From positions 1,577,501-1,641,500 of the forward strand of contig OZ037846.1 in assembly GCA_964035575.1 (NCBI GenBank): 64,000 nt of DNA, in the 5' to 3' direction. Positions 1-10,457 of this stretch are shown piece by piece. Source of the stretch: Rhynchopus sp. YZ270_cl-10. Its lineage: Eukaryota; Euglenozoa; Diplonemea; Diplonemida; Diplonemidae. The notes under the pieces are model-generated. The model ran no database searches, was not told the origin of the DNA, and saw only the letters and a program-made list of their open reading frames with translations. Position 1 is the stretch's first letter. Each line of letters starts with the position of its first letter. A program made the position numbers and the translations under genes.

Positions 1-1
1 C

Positions 2-262
2 GGGGCTGGTCTTGCAAGCGGTCCTGTGCAGCACGGGGATGTTGGTGCACGGAGCCAGCGCTTTGTGACTGTGATGGGGGATGTTGTGCGTCGGAGTTGG
101 GCGCTGTGCGAGGAGGCTGTGCGTGACGGGGTTGTGTGTCTGTACGAGCCTCCTGAAGGGACAACACTGCCGTCTGCACTTGAAGACGTTCTTGTCCAGC
201 ACAAGGGGTCTGGCTACAGAGTCGTTGAGTCAGACAACAAAGAACGAGACAGAGTATTTTAG
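2..262 (+). CDS. Adenylate cyclase copy Z, C-terminal end only
   Basis: The window opens inside the last 86 codons of a cyclase almost identical to the end of copy A (12333-12593). It covers the tail of the degenerate second cyclase fold and ends in the A/D-type C-terminus (ESDNKERDRVF, stop at 260-262), not the B/C-type. The rest of the gene lies before the window. The following 120 bases resemble the 3' flank of copy D (ttcacaaggtga followed by a cccgac word), so Z and D may share a 3' end. The role is as for copy A. Identity is certain by near base-for-base match; whether the full gene is intact cannot be seen. Confidence 0.9.
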   Translation, partial: GAGLASGPVQHGDVGARSQRFVTVMGDVVRRSWALCEEAVRDGVVCLYEPPEGTTLPSALEDVLVQHKGSGYRVVESDNKERDRVF

Positions 263-389
263 CGGCTTTATTCACAAGGTGATTGGGGCACCCGACGTTA
301 GCTTTACCCCTGTACTTATTAGTGTGACCAAGGACGAGAGTGTCAGGCACCTCTTACGAACCCTTCTTTATTTTTTGTATACAGTAAGA

Positions 390-660
390 CAACAAACATC
401 GGTGGGGTAAAAACCCTCCTTAGAGTTTTGAAATCCCAAAATCCACCTTAGTTTTTACCCCTCCGGTGTTTTTACCCCACCTATGTTCCTACCCCACCGG
501 TGTTTATACCAGTGGACATGATACTTTGGGGCAACATGGAAAATATGGGGAAATGAGGTGAGATATTGGGGAAAAGGGTGGGGCTTGCCATCAAAATTCT
601 CATGTCCAGGGGTAAAAACACCGGTGGGGTAAAAACATCGGAGGGGTAAAAACCCTCCTT
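390..660. repeat. Inverted GGGGTAAAAAC words at the left end of E8
   Basis: The words GGTGGGGTAAAAAC and its complement GTTTTTACCCCACC recur at least six times here, facing both ways, with a direct copy of the E8 right end (ccttag...cctccggtg) at 404-468. This is a subterminal array of the E8 type. Confidence 0.7.
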
Positions 661-2028
661 AGGGGGGTCCGCTAAATGTCGTAAAATTGGAAAAACCTGA
701 AAAAACTGCAGGATTTTTGGGGCTTTTTTAGGCAAAAAATAGTGAGGGGAGTTGGGTCCAGTCATAGGGGGTATAGCATATTTTTTGGAAAATTCTTCAA
801 AAAAAACACCGGAATTTGCTGGCACAAAGAAGTCAAAAATCTCACGCGGGCGGGACCTTTTCTTTAGGTGGGTGTTCACGGCGACCTGTGATAAGTGAGG
901 ATGGTGAATTGATTCAATATATTTTATACACGTTACATTTATAATATTACTATCGATAAAGAAGTGCGGGACCAAGTGGACAAACGGAAGGTTTGAGGGG
1001 TGTGAACTCGATGGACAAACACCTTGACCTGATCCAAAGGTGGAAGTTTGCTGCTGGTTGACGCCTGGACCTGAAACCAGACCTCTAAAATGAATCACAA
1101 TGATTTACACCACCCCCTTTTTTTTTGTTTGTCTTTTACTCTCAATTTGGCGTTTCGCACCGCAGTGCCGGGGGGAGTCGAAAAAGGCAAGTAAATATGG
1201 CACACATATGGCACACTGACCAGTCGCAGAGCCTAGTAGGACTTCTGCTACTGTTTCATAGGTCTCAAGGGAGGTGTCGGAGGAGTCACCAGTCAGAAGA
1301 CCGCTGCCCTTTTAAAGGTGTAAAGCATTTATGCGGTGTAGGGGTGCGGAATTTTACGAGGGGGGAGGGGAGGGGGTTGAATTAGTAAATCCACAACGAC
1401 ACTGTCTTTCCACATTCCGGGGTTATTTTTACATAGCTAGAGAATGCGCATCATGCGCATCTATCTTTGCGTAATTTTATTGGGTGGGAGTGTTTTTCGC
1501 TAAAAGGTAGGAATAAAAGTAAAAGAAAATGATATAAAACGAAAAAGTGTTTCCGCGTTCTTCCGGGGCTTTCCAGGGGGGAGGATAAATTTTTTTCACC
1601 CCAAAATATTCTTTTTTTACTAGTGCTTAGTAGAGTGATTTGGGGTCCCGAGCTTTCCCCCCGTAAAAGCGGTCGCTGCGCTCGCTTCGCGAGCGCGACT
1701 CCCTGCCAGTGCAGGGAGGTGACGCGCTTTCCCCCGTGATGTACAAAATCGTGGACGGCTGGTGGGGAACCACAAGCCGGAGTGATGTCAGACTCCTTAT
1801 CAATAACTTCAGGACATTTATGTAAGAAATTGTGGTCATGATACCCAAAGGTTCCTGGCGAAGCCACGGTACGCAACATTTCAGATATCCTGGGCTTCCA
1901 ATCCTCATAATTGAATGCAATTGCCACGTCTTCCACTTCTTCTTGTGCACCACCTCAAATGTCTCCGATGCTGGACGTTTGACTGCAACATGGCGTCCGA
2001 CTCAGCCGTTTTTGGCTGGGACCCAACG
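661..2028. repeat. Repeat-derived DNA without a supported gene
   Basis: Bases 720-830 are a reverse copy of the 27000-27080 satellite block (gactggacccaactccc and neighbours). Bases 1640-1960 are a reverse copy of 35398-35660, including the accgtggcttcgcc word and a strong hairpin gcgctcgcttcgcgagcgc near 1678. Bases 830-1640 match nothing else I noticed. No coding frame looks real. Confidence 0.5.
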
Positions 2029-2030
2029 TA

Positions 2031-3157
2031 CAAAAAACTCATTTTTAAACTTCTGGCCATCTCCAAGGCAATTGCGGGTGAAAAACACCCTCAGAGTGGG
2101 TCACAGGGGGCCTGTGGGTCGAAAAACGACCCAGAAGCCACCCCAGAATACAAAAAAATGGAAAAAAATAGTGAAAAAACGGCTTTTTTCAGGTTTTGGC
2201 CATGTTGGGCAAAACAGCGATTTTTCAAGAAAAAAACCAAAAAACGGCATATTTTTTGACATCACAAAGCCTCCTTTGGCACAAATATACCCCAAAAGTG
2301 GCCTGTGAGTCCATTCCAACCTGTTTTGGACATATTTGACACTTTTGGAAGTGTTTTTTTGGTGTTTTCACGCTGAAAAACACCCCCAAAAAATCCTTGG
2401 ACGGTCCTTGGACAGCACTGCCACCATTGCTCCGACCACATTCTCGGCCATATTTTTGCTTAAAACCCCCGAAAAAGGGCCCCCGGAACCCCAATCTTTC
2501 CAAATTTCCACCTCATCCCCACCCAAACACCGCAAACACACGATAGAAAATCGTCTTAAAAAACACACTTTTTTCAAAAAGGGTATTATGGAACCCGCCT
2601 GATGACCTTTTTGAAAAAAGTGTGTTTTTTAAGACGATTTTCTATCGTGTGTTTGCGGTGTTTGGGTGGGGATGAGGTGGAAATTTGGAAAGATTGGGGT
2701 TCCGGGGGCCCTTTTTCGGGGGTTTTAAGCAAAAATATGGCCGAGAATGTGGTCGGAGCAATGGTGGCAGTGCTGTCCAAGGACCGTCCAAGGATTTTTT
2801 GGGGGTGTTTTTCAGCGTGAAAACACCAAAAAAACACTTCCAAAAGTGTCAAATATGTCCAAAACAGGTTGGAATGGACTCACAGGCCACTTTTGGGGTA
2901 TATTTGTGCCAAAGGAGGCTTTGTGATGTCAAAAAATATGCCGTTTTTTGGTTTTTTTCTTGAAAAATCGCTGTTTTGCCCAACATGGCCAAAACCTGAA
3001 AAAAGCCGTTTTTTCACTATTTTTTTCCATTTTTTTGTATTCTGGGGTGGCTTCTGGGTCGTTTTTCGGCCCACAGGCCCCCTGTGACCCACTCTGAGGG
3101 TGTTTTTCACCCGCAGTTGCCTTGGAGATGACCAGAAGTTTAATAATGAGTTTTTTG
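2031..3157. mobile_element. Foldback element F1 (1.13 kb palindrome, TA-flanked)
   Basis: Two ~550 bp arms (about 2031-2584 and 2608-3157) are reverse complements around a ~24 bp spacer centred near 2595. Translated frames in the two arms are identical, so the inner arms match essentially perfectly; the outermost 50 bp differ at a few bases. Ends are CAAAAAACTCATT, with TA outside each (2029-2030, 3158-3159). There is no coding capacity beyond mirror-image frames, so it is a non-autonomous inverted-repeat element. Its right TA is shared with element E0. Confidence 0.85.
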
Positions 3158-3159
3158 TA

Positions 3160-4464
3160 CGGTCATTTACTAGGGAGTCGGACCCCCTACCCCCCCCCGG
3201 CCGGATAAATCTCATCCGGATGTCTTCCGCCCGTTTTTTTTTTCCCCGGCCGGATGAAATCCTTCCGTTTTTTGGGTCGCGGAAACACTGCATATATGAC
3301 CGGTTTTTTCCTTGGCGTCAGCACTGGTTTTAAAGAGAAAGTTTACTGTACAGTTTCATACATGACCGTCCGGTTACAGCGAGTAAATATTACCTTTTAA
3401 AAATATCATTACCCTGGTTCGAATTCTGGGCTGACAGCACAAAAAAGGACAAGGATACAGCCAGTACATTTTACCTATCCTAAATAAATGTAGCATGACC
3501 CGCGTAGAAACGGATTATGGGCTGACTCCTATCTTTCTGGTTTCGCCAGTTTCTCCTTTGTTTTACATTTTTTTTTTTTTTTTTGCATGTCACTTTTTCT
3601 AATGTTTATTGATATTATATAACGAGTAATTCTCGTAGACACAGGAAAAATAAAATAAAATAATTTAAAGCATACCATTGTCACAGCACAGAGCAAGATG
3701 CAACTACCATAACGCTTAGTCTCTACAATGCATTTCAGCCTCTGGGGACACAACCGTCTCCGCTCTGTCGCAGCATTCTCGGATCGAATCACGTGAGTTC
3801 CCAATAAAATCAACGACAATGATGAAGATATTAAACCAGGGGGGCCGCCACCTAGCAAAGTTCTGTTGATGGTCAACAGAACTTTTTGAAAATGAAAACA
3901 AAAAAAAAAAAAAAAAAAAAGTTCTGTTGAGTGGTTCAGACCCGTTCTACTTGTCAAAAAAGCTCAGGAGAAGAAGATATGGAGAGGCGAGTGCTCAAAC
4001 GTCCCAAAAAAGTCAAAATCGGGTGGTGAAGAAAAAAAAAAGTTGTGTACCGTGCGCCTACGGCGCAAGCAGCTCCCACTAACGCAGTTCCATTTTATGG
4101 GAACATTGTTTAAAAATGTTGCGTACCGTGGCTTCGCCAGGAACCTTTGGGTGCCATAACCGCTGCTTACTGATAAGAAGGCTGACACCCACTACGGCTT
4201 GTGGACGGCCGCCGAAGAGTACGATGTACAGCCTGGTGAGAGGAAAGAGCAAATGTCGCTGATTCGGAGGAACTCTGACCGGGCTTGGGGAACATGCGTC
4301 TCTCCGCCGGAGGCCACGAGAAGGAGCTTTGCAGGGGTTTTCGAGCGAAGCGCGAAATTTTTTTTTGGACCATCAACAGAACTTTTTCAAAACCCAAAAT
4401 CCTGGCGGCGGGGCTGTATTACTGGGGGGGGGGCTAGGGGGTCCGACTGTGAGTAAAATTACCG
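3160..4464. mobile_element. TA-flanked element E0 between F1 and F2
   Basis: Left end reads CGGTCATTTACTAGGGAGTC then GGACCCCCTA and a C run; the right end, reversed, reads CGGTAATTTTACTCACAGTC then GGACCCCCTAG and a C run. TA at 3158-3159 and 4465-4466 is shared with F1 and F2. The inside is AT-rich, holds an older hAT-type element (3837-4416) and has no recognised gene. Another copy of the same end follows F2 at 5594. Confidence 0.7.
3837..4416. mobile_element. Older, longer relative of the 298 bp hAT element
   Basis: It shares the inner sequence (gttctgttgatggtcaacag, the run of A, and the tggttcagacccgttctac word) with the elements at 27287 and 34729. Ends are CAGGGGGGCCGCCACCTAG and, reversed, CAGCCCCGCCGCCAGG. 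Flanks tattaaac / tattactg are only partly alike, so the 8 bp duplication has decayed. Extra DNA near 4100-4350 carries the gcgtaccgtggcttcgcc word seen elsewhere. Confidence 0.55.
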
Positions 4465-4466
4465 TA

Positions 4467-5591
4467 CAAAAAACTCATTATTAAACTTCTGGTCATTTCC
4501 AAGGCAACTGCGGGTGAAAAACACCCTCAGAGTGGGTCACAGGGGGCCTGTGGGCCGAAAAACGACCCAGAAGTCACCCCAGAATACAAAAAAATGGAAA
4601 AAAATAGTGAAAAAACGGCTTTTTTCACGTTTTGGCCATATTGGGCAAAATAGCGATTTTTCAAGAAAAACCCAAAAAAGCGGTTATTTTTTGACATCAC
4701 AAAGCCTCCTTTGGCACAAATATACCCCAAAAGTGGCCCGTGAGTCCATTCCAACCTGTTTTGGACATATTTGACACTTTTGGAAGTGTTTTTTTGGTGT
4801 TTTTACGTCAAAAAAAATACCCTGGCAATACCCTGACCGCGCTCCGGCAGCATTCCAGCATGCTGTTTGACCCATATAGGGGTCAAGAAATGGCCAAAAA
4901 CCCCTGAAAAAGGACCCTGGGAGCCCAGATAGTTCCAAATTTCCACCACATCCCCACCCAAACACCGCAAAAACACGACAGAAAATCGTCTTAAAAAACA
5001 CACTTTTTTCAAAAAGGTCATTATGGAGCCTGTCTGACGACCTTTTTGAAAAAAGTGTGTTTTTTAAGACGATTTTCTGTCGTGTTTTTGCGGTGTTTGG
5101 GTGGGGATGTGGTGGAAATTTGGAACTATCTGGGCTCCCAGGGTCCTTTTTCAGGGGTTTTTGGCCATTTCTTGACCCCTATATGGGTCAAACAGCATGC
5201 TGGAATGCTGCCGGAGCGCGGTCAGGGTATTGCCAGGGTATTTTTTTTGACGTAAAAACACCAAAAAAACACTTCCAAAAGTGTCAAATATGTCCAAAAC
5301 AGGTTGGAATGGACTCACGGGCCACTTTTGGGGTATATTTGTGCCAAAGGAGGCTTTGTGATGTCAAAAAATAACCGTTTTTTTGGGTTTTTCTTGAAAA
5401 ATCGCTATTTTGCCCAATATGGCCAAAACCTGAAAAAAGCCGTTTTTTCACTATTTTTTTCCATTTTTTTGTATTCTGGGGTGACTTCTGGGTCGTTTTT
5501 CGGCCCACAGGCCCCCTGTGACCCACTCTGAGGGTGTTTTTCACCCGCAGTTGCCTTGGAAATGACCAGAAGTTTAATAATGAGTTTTTTG
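4467..5591. mobile_element. Foldback element F2 (1.13 kb palindrome, TA-flanked)
   Basis: Same family and length as F1, with the same CAAAAAACTCATTATTAAAC ends and TA at 4465-4466 and 5592-5593. Arms meet near 5029. The arms of F2 match each other almost perfectly but differ widely from F1 in the central half of each arm, so each element keeps its own arms alike. Confidence 0.85.
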
Positions 5592-5593
5592 TA

Positions 5594-6472
5594 CGAAATT
5601 TTATACACAAGTCTATTAGGAGTCGGACCCCCTAGGGGGGGGGGGCGAATAAGAGATCAGGGGTGAATAAGAGATCAGGGCCGAATAAGAGATCAGGTTG
5701 AGATTTTGGGGGTATTTTTTTTTTTTTTTTTGCATCCAACAGGGTTTTATCTTGAAAAAACATTTTGAAATTTTACCCTGTCTACCCGGTCTGGCAAAAA
5801 AGTGGTCAAAAAAATATTTTTATGTATGGGTTCATATTTTGTGAAAATTTAAGTCACCAAAATTTTGTCCATTTTTCCGTATATCCCCCACCACAGCCCG
5901 GGATTTTCTCGGAAATGTAACATGGCCCTGATTTTTCTGCCCCCCTTCACATACTTCCTGTAGGTACATTTTTTTGGACCCGATATCCATTTTTTCGGGA
6001 AATTTCCGAAAAGTTAGCGCGCGCCCTGGCCCAGACCACCTGGCGGGGCCTGTGTTGAAGAAATGTTGAAAAAAAACCGAAAATTTGGGGTCAAATGGGC
6101 ATTTTCATGCCCCCTGTAGCAGTGCATATGGTTCACCCACAGATCGTCAAAACATCAAAATTTTGCCGTTTTTTGAATTTTTCGGTGCACAAGGTCCCAA
6201 GGTCAGGCCCAAAAAAAAATTTTTTTTCCAGGCTTGAAAAAGTAGTTGTCCAAAAAAAAATTTTTTTTTCTACGTAAAAATAGTCGGTATCTGAAGAGAG
6301 TCCGTCGTAGAGTAAAAGCCAATGTTGGTCAATGTCGGTCAATATCGGTTTCAGGCTTGGAAAAGTAGTTGTCGAAAAAAAAATTTTTCGCAAAAAAAAA
6401 AATTTTTTTTTTTGGACGCCCAGACCACCTGGCGGGGCCTGTGTTGAAGAAATGTTGAAAAAAAACCGAAAA
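5594..6472. repeat. Lone E0-type end, 18 bp tandem repeat, then satellite-like DNA
   Basis: Bases 5594-5640 are a third copy of the E0 end (gtcggaccccctaggggg), again starting at the TA left by F2; no partner end was found. About 5647-5698 holds three copies of an 18 bp unit around aataagagatcaggg. Bases 5800-6030 are a reverse copy of 25131-25340 (satellite S2). From 6028 on comes S1 satellite; a 60 bp piece at 6028-6089 recurs at 6417-6472. No gene seen. Confidence 0.6.
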
Positions 6473-7402
6473 TTTGCCTCAACCTCCAACACGAGAGAGC
6501 AGCCCCACGCTGTTCCGCCAACCGCTTCATCGCAGGTGCAGCCCACTAGGACACATACGGGGAGTGGCTATTCAAACACCACCCCAGCCCCCCCCGTATT
6601 CACGTCCTCTGAGGCAGCTCACTCCCGCGCTGACACGAGTGAACAGCCACACGACGCCTCGCAAGGCAGTGCGTACTCCGCGGACCTCCTCGACAGGTCC
6701 CAACCCGCAGTTCCTTTGCCAGGCGCATCATCGGTCCCCAGCACAGACACAACATCGGAGAGTGGCTCCCAATCCGCACCACCAGCCCTCCCGAACTCTG
6801 TGCCGGTATGGAATGACATAGCGCCCTGCCCCGGGTTTGACTTGCCTACTCCAGAGACGGCCGAAGAGTGGGAGGGACTGTTCTATCCCAATACCACTCA
6901 TTTCAGCTCCCAAGGTGGGTACGGACTGACGGCAGCGGAGGCTTTCGAGTACTGTGGGCGGTGGAGGAATGCAGTGAAGCCGATGTTGAACCCGTGGGAG
7001 CTGAAGAAGTCGGCGGAGCTGTACAATCGCCTGCGGAGCCTTGTGCAGACGCGTCGTCGAAACGCCACATAGACACTAGAGTCACCATTTTTCTACTTTT
7101 CCTTTTTCGTTTCCCCCCCCCTCCCCCTTTTATAGACTAGAGTGTACAGCCAGGCCTGGCTAGACGTCGTTAACAGCTTTGAGCCAAGGAGGTTCATCGT
7201 GTCGTCAGCCACGCCCCTAAACCAACAAAAGACTACAAACAAAAACAAACTTACAAGAGGCCGCCCCGTACCCCCTCCAGGCAAATAAAAAAGTAAAAGA
7301 ATGCCCTTCCTCAGTCCGGAAGTATCACCTCAACCGGTCACCTGCCGTAAAAGAGAGAGAGGTTACAGAAAAAGAAAAAAAAAAAAAAAAAAAAAAAAAA
7401 TC
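6473..7402 (+). mobile_element. Polyadenylated retroposon with a Pro/Ser/Thr-rich reading frame
   Basis: An open frame ending at 7072 encodes a low-complexity region (repeated SEQPH, HTGSGYSNT and PAPP words) followed by a compact end domain (about WNDIAPCPGFDLPTPET to RSLVQTRRR). A ~300 bp 3' tail and a run of A (7371-7402) follow. The flanking satellite reads cgaaaatttg on the left and aaatttgg on the right, consistent with a short target duplication. A second copy lies reversed at 37369-38396. The A tail suggests copying through RNA, from a LINE-like element or a host mRNA. The protein family was not recognised. Confidence 0.6.
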
Positions 7403-7797
7403 GAAAAATCTCAAAAAATTTGGGGTCAAATGGGCATTTTCATGCAGGACCTCTGAAATGTGAATGATTCATTTTTTGGGCAGAGAAGTGTGTTTTAGGT
7501 GGTCACAGAAGGCCAAAACATCAAAATTTTCGTGTTTTTTGCATGTTTGGACACCCAAGGACCCACTATTGGGGGTGGCTTTTTTTGGGCCTGAAATTTG
7601 CCTTTGCCAAAACGAAAAATGTGTTTTGTGAAGGAATTTGCTAAGGAAAAGGCCAAATATTAGGCCCCTGTAGCAGTGCATATGGTTCACCCACAGATCG
7701 TCAAAACATCAAATTTTTGGTTTTTTTTGAATTTTTCGGTGCACAAGGTCCCAAGGTCAGGCCCAAAAAAAAAAAAAATTTTCCCAGGCTTGAAAAA
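7403..7797. repeat. S1 satellite-like repeat
   Basis: Continuation of the 6028-6472 repeat after the retroposon: ggggtcaaatgggcattttc, then the gcatatggttcacccacag word and an A-run/T-run block. No gene. Confidence 0.6.
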
Positions 7798-7803
7798 GTA
7801 GTT

Positions 7804-9195
7804 CATGGCTGTGTAACTTAAGTTAAATAAAAAACTTAAGTTTTCTCCGAAATCCTCCGGAAAATTTAGGCGACTTAAGCTACTAAAAAAAAAAACTTAA
7901 ATTAAAAAACTTAGGTTTTCGAAAAAAAAACTTAAGTTTTTTTAGAAAAAAAACGTAACTTAAGTTTTTATTTTTAAAAAACAGCTTAAGTTACCAACTT
8001 AAGTCACTTAAGTTAACTTAAGTTACCGTTTTTTTTTTTTTTTTTTGCTTGGGCGATGAACATCACTGAAGGGGGCGGATGCCTGGTGAAGCTTTTAAAC
8101 GCCGGCATTTGCATTTCCGGAATCCGTCCGGCCAGTGGTGGGGTCAATTTGCCGAAATGGACAAGTTCTTGTTTTTGGTAAATTTCCGCACAGTACACAG
8201 TACACAGTACACAGTACACAGTACACAGTACACAGTACACAGTACACAGTACACAGTACACAGTACACAGTACACAGTACACAGTACACAGTACACAGTA
8301 CACAGTACACAGTACACAGTACACAGTACACAGTACACAGTACACAGTATGTAATCTATGGTGGTCAAAGTGCAAAATTCCTTCGTCAATGCATTTTTTG
8401 AGTAACTGTTATACCTAGAGAATACGGTCACATCACTCTTCAGACCACCTGCAGCTTCACCACCAAGCATGTTCCCAGATCACGTGATTTTGACCAAAAT
8501 TTTGGGGTCCAGATCACGAAAAAAAAAAGGGGTATGGGGTGCGTTTTTGGGCGTTTTTGTCGATCGCATCGTCCGATTCGGTGCGATTGCAGAAAGTGAT
8601 GGGGTCATTTTGGAAAAATGGACAAAATTTTATTGACTTAAATTTTTGCAAAATATGAACCCATACTCGTAAACAAGGGTCATTTTCAGGTTTGAAAACC
8701 CAACTTCAGATGAAATTGTGGTGTTTTGAGTGGGAACACAGTAGCGCCGCAGGCGCACGGTACCCAACTTTTGTCTTTTTTCTTTTTCCCTTTTCTCTGC
8801 TTTCTTTTGATTGTGCGAGCCGATTGCTCTCCACGGTGGGGTCACATGTGTGTGCAAAAACACTCTGAAGTACCCTTACTATGAAATATGAGATTCTCTG
8901 GTTTTAGTAAGGAAAAACCCAAGCAAAATCGTCAAAAATCTACGGTAGTCGGTAGGCGCGTAGCGCGACCCCCGTGCGCACCCCACTTTTTTTTTTTTTG
9001 TTTTTCCCGGAAAAGTACCGCAATTGACGGATCGCGATCCGTGCGAACCGTGGTGGTGACTCATCTGAAAAAATATTGAGTAGAACAGCTGCAGATCGTG
9101 TGCGAGCACTTTTTTTTTTTTTTTTTTTTTTTTTTCCAAAATTCCTGAAAACCAGATCATGATCACGATCTGGGAAAAAGCTTGTTCACCACCCA

Positions 9196-9235
<40 letters not shown>

Positions 9236-9311
9236 GATGACCTAAGGTAACTTAGGTGACTTAAGTTTTTTTTTTTTAAAAAACTTAGGTCACCTAAGTT
9301 ACACAGCCATG
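7804..9311. mobile_element. Inverted-repeat element E7 with AACTTAAGTT array
   Basis: Left end CATGGCTGTGTAACTTAAGT; the right end is its complement with one change, finishing at 9311. The 6 bp gtagtt stands on both sides (7798-7803, 9312-9317), and the interrupted S1 sequence reads on across it. Palindromic AACTTAAGTT words fill 7812-8030 and recur at 9240-9300. The inside holds S2 satellite, a microsatellite (8189-8349) and long A and T runs; no coding capacity is visible. The superfamily is unclear, as 6 bp duplications are unusual. Confidence 0.7.
8189..8349. repeat. Microsatellite (ACACAGT)n, about 23 copies
   Basis: Perfect 7-base unit. Because seven is not a multiple of three and the unit makes no stop, all frames stay open and give spurious proteins on both strands. 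The same unit occurs at 25376-25520. Confidence 0.98.
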
Positions 9312-9317
9312 GTAGTT

Positions 9318-10079
9318 GTCAAAAAAAAAAAAAAATTTTTTTTTTTTTTGAAAATTTTTTTTCGACAACTACTTTTCCAAGCCTGGAAAAAAAACCGATA
9401 TTGACCGGACTCGACCGGACTGGACCTATATTCGCCGGACCCCCCTTAGAATTTTGAAATTCCAAAATCCACCTTAGTTTTTACCCCTCCGGTGTTTGTT
9501 GTCTTACTGTAATATACGAAGAGATACGTGTGCGGTTGTATGGAAATAATACAAAGCGAAATAATTGGGCTCTTTCGGATTGAATGATTAGAAGAGTGTG
9601 AGTTCGGAAACAAATACTCACTCTCGCTATATTGTTCTCTTATTTATTGTTTCCCCCCCTGTTTGCGCATTGTTGCTGCTTTTTTGTTTACACAGTACAC
9701 ATATTTTTTATTGGTGTGCTATTACCTGGATAACGTTCAGGGCCGATTGGCGCACTGTTTGTAACCTGTATGATACAAGGCTACGCCTATTGTACCACTA
9801 CTGGTAGCAGGCAGTTACAGTACACAGTCGCTGCAAAATGGTGCCTTGAGTGTGGCGGAACGCCCTCACTCTTTGTTATTCGACTCAGCAGCCTTGATCG
9901 CGAGTTGTCACGAAACTGTGAGGGAAGCTATCGGTTTGTCGAATTGAATTGGAGCAGGGGATGCGTCCAATGAAAATCACGTCGTCGGGTGAGGTGTGCT
10001 TGTTAATGACTTCTCGAGGCCACGTTAAAGAGGTTGCGTGGCTTGCCAAGCTCCGTTCTTTCACGGCACGCATCACTCA
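9318..10079. other. End of E8, then DNA without a recognised gene
   Basis: Bases 9318-9420 are S1 satellite and 9420-9509 the right end of E8. Bases 9512-10079 resemble nothing else I noticed and contain only short frames. Confidence 0.5.
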
Positions 10080-10457
10080 TTTGTCCCAATCTGTGCCTGA
10101 GCTCTACCGAGCTGCGTTTAGCACATTGCACTACTTTTTATGTAATGGAAGGAGCTTCGCAACCTGGCTCTCATGAGCAGCAAGGATTGTGCAGGTCTTT
10201 GCGGGGTTGGCTTTTACAAGCCTTCCCTCTCCATCAGGTTCTTAATCTTAATGTTGATGTGTAGTCATGAGTAGTCTTGATCTCTCACGCAAGGTGTTTA
10301 TCTTTTTTATGCTTTTTCGTCACCCCTTTCTCTTCATGCTCTGTGTCACGTTGGCTGCACCCCATACAAGACGCGACGGTGCATGCGGTCCATCTTAATG
10401 CATACCAGACACGTGTTCTGACACCTCCACCCACCCCCATTTCCACAGGATCTTACA
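10080..10457 (+). promoter_or_regulatory. Shared cyclase leader with splice acceptor
   Basis: This ~380 bp block also stands before copies C (interrupted) and D, and in pieces at 12605-12748 and 58733-58771. It ends in a pyrimidine-rich stretch (cctccacccacccccatt) and a cag at 10446-10448, nine bases before the ATG at 10458. That is a good 3' splice site, for either spliced-leader addition or a 5' UTR intron; no matching donor was identified. Confidence 0.6.

Larger units (their letters stand above)
382..9509. mobile_element. Composite TA-flanked element E8 (9.1 kb) holding many nested elements
   Basis: The left end starts CAGTAAGACAACAAACA at 382 and the right end finishes with its exact reverse complement at 9509; the match continues with one or two changes through CGGWGGGGTAAAAA. 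TA lies directly outside both ends (380-381 and 9510-9511), as in Tc1/mariner-type insertions, whose ends often start CAGT. Everything between Z and the unique DNA before copy A is therefore one insertion that later took in others: foldbacks F1 and F2, E0, a retroposon and E7. No transposase was recognised. An alternative is two related elements whose outer ends happen to face each other. Confidence 0.55.

Noticed and set aside
2101-3087. Identical short proteins on opposite strands in F1 (also in F2 and F3)
   Set aside because: They are mirror images caused by the palindrome, AT-rich and full of Phe/Lys runs; not genes.
3410-3440. tRNA-like ggttcgaattc box, and a reversed one near 29290
   Set aside because: The stems on either side do not pair properly and no acceptor stem or first promoter box was found.
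8013-8470. Long open frames through (ACACAGT)n, and likewise at 21029-21692, 25242-25746 and 56486-56933
   Set aside because: All frames on both strands are open only because the repeat unit contains no stop; no sequence outside the repeat looks coding.
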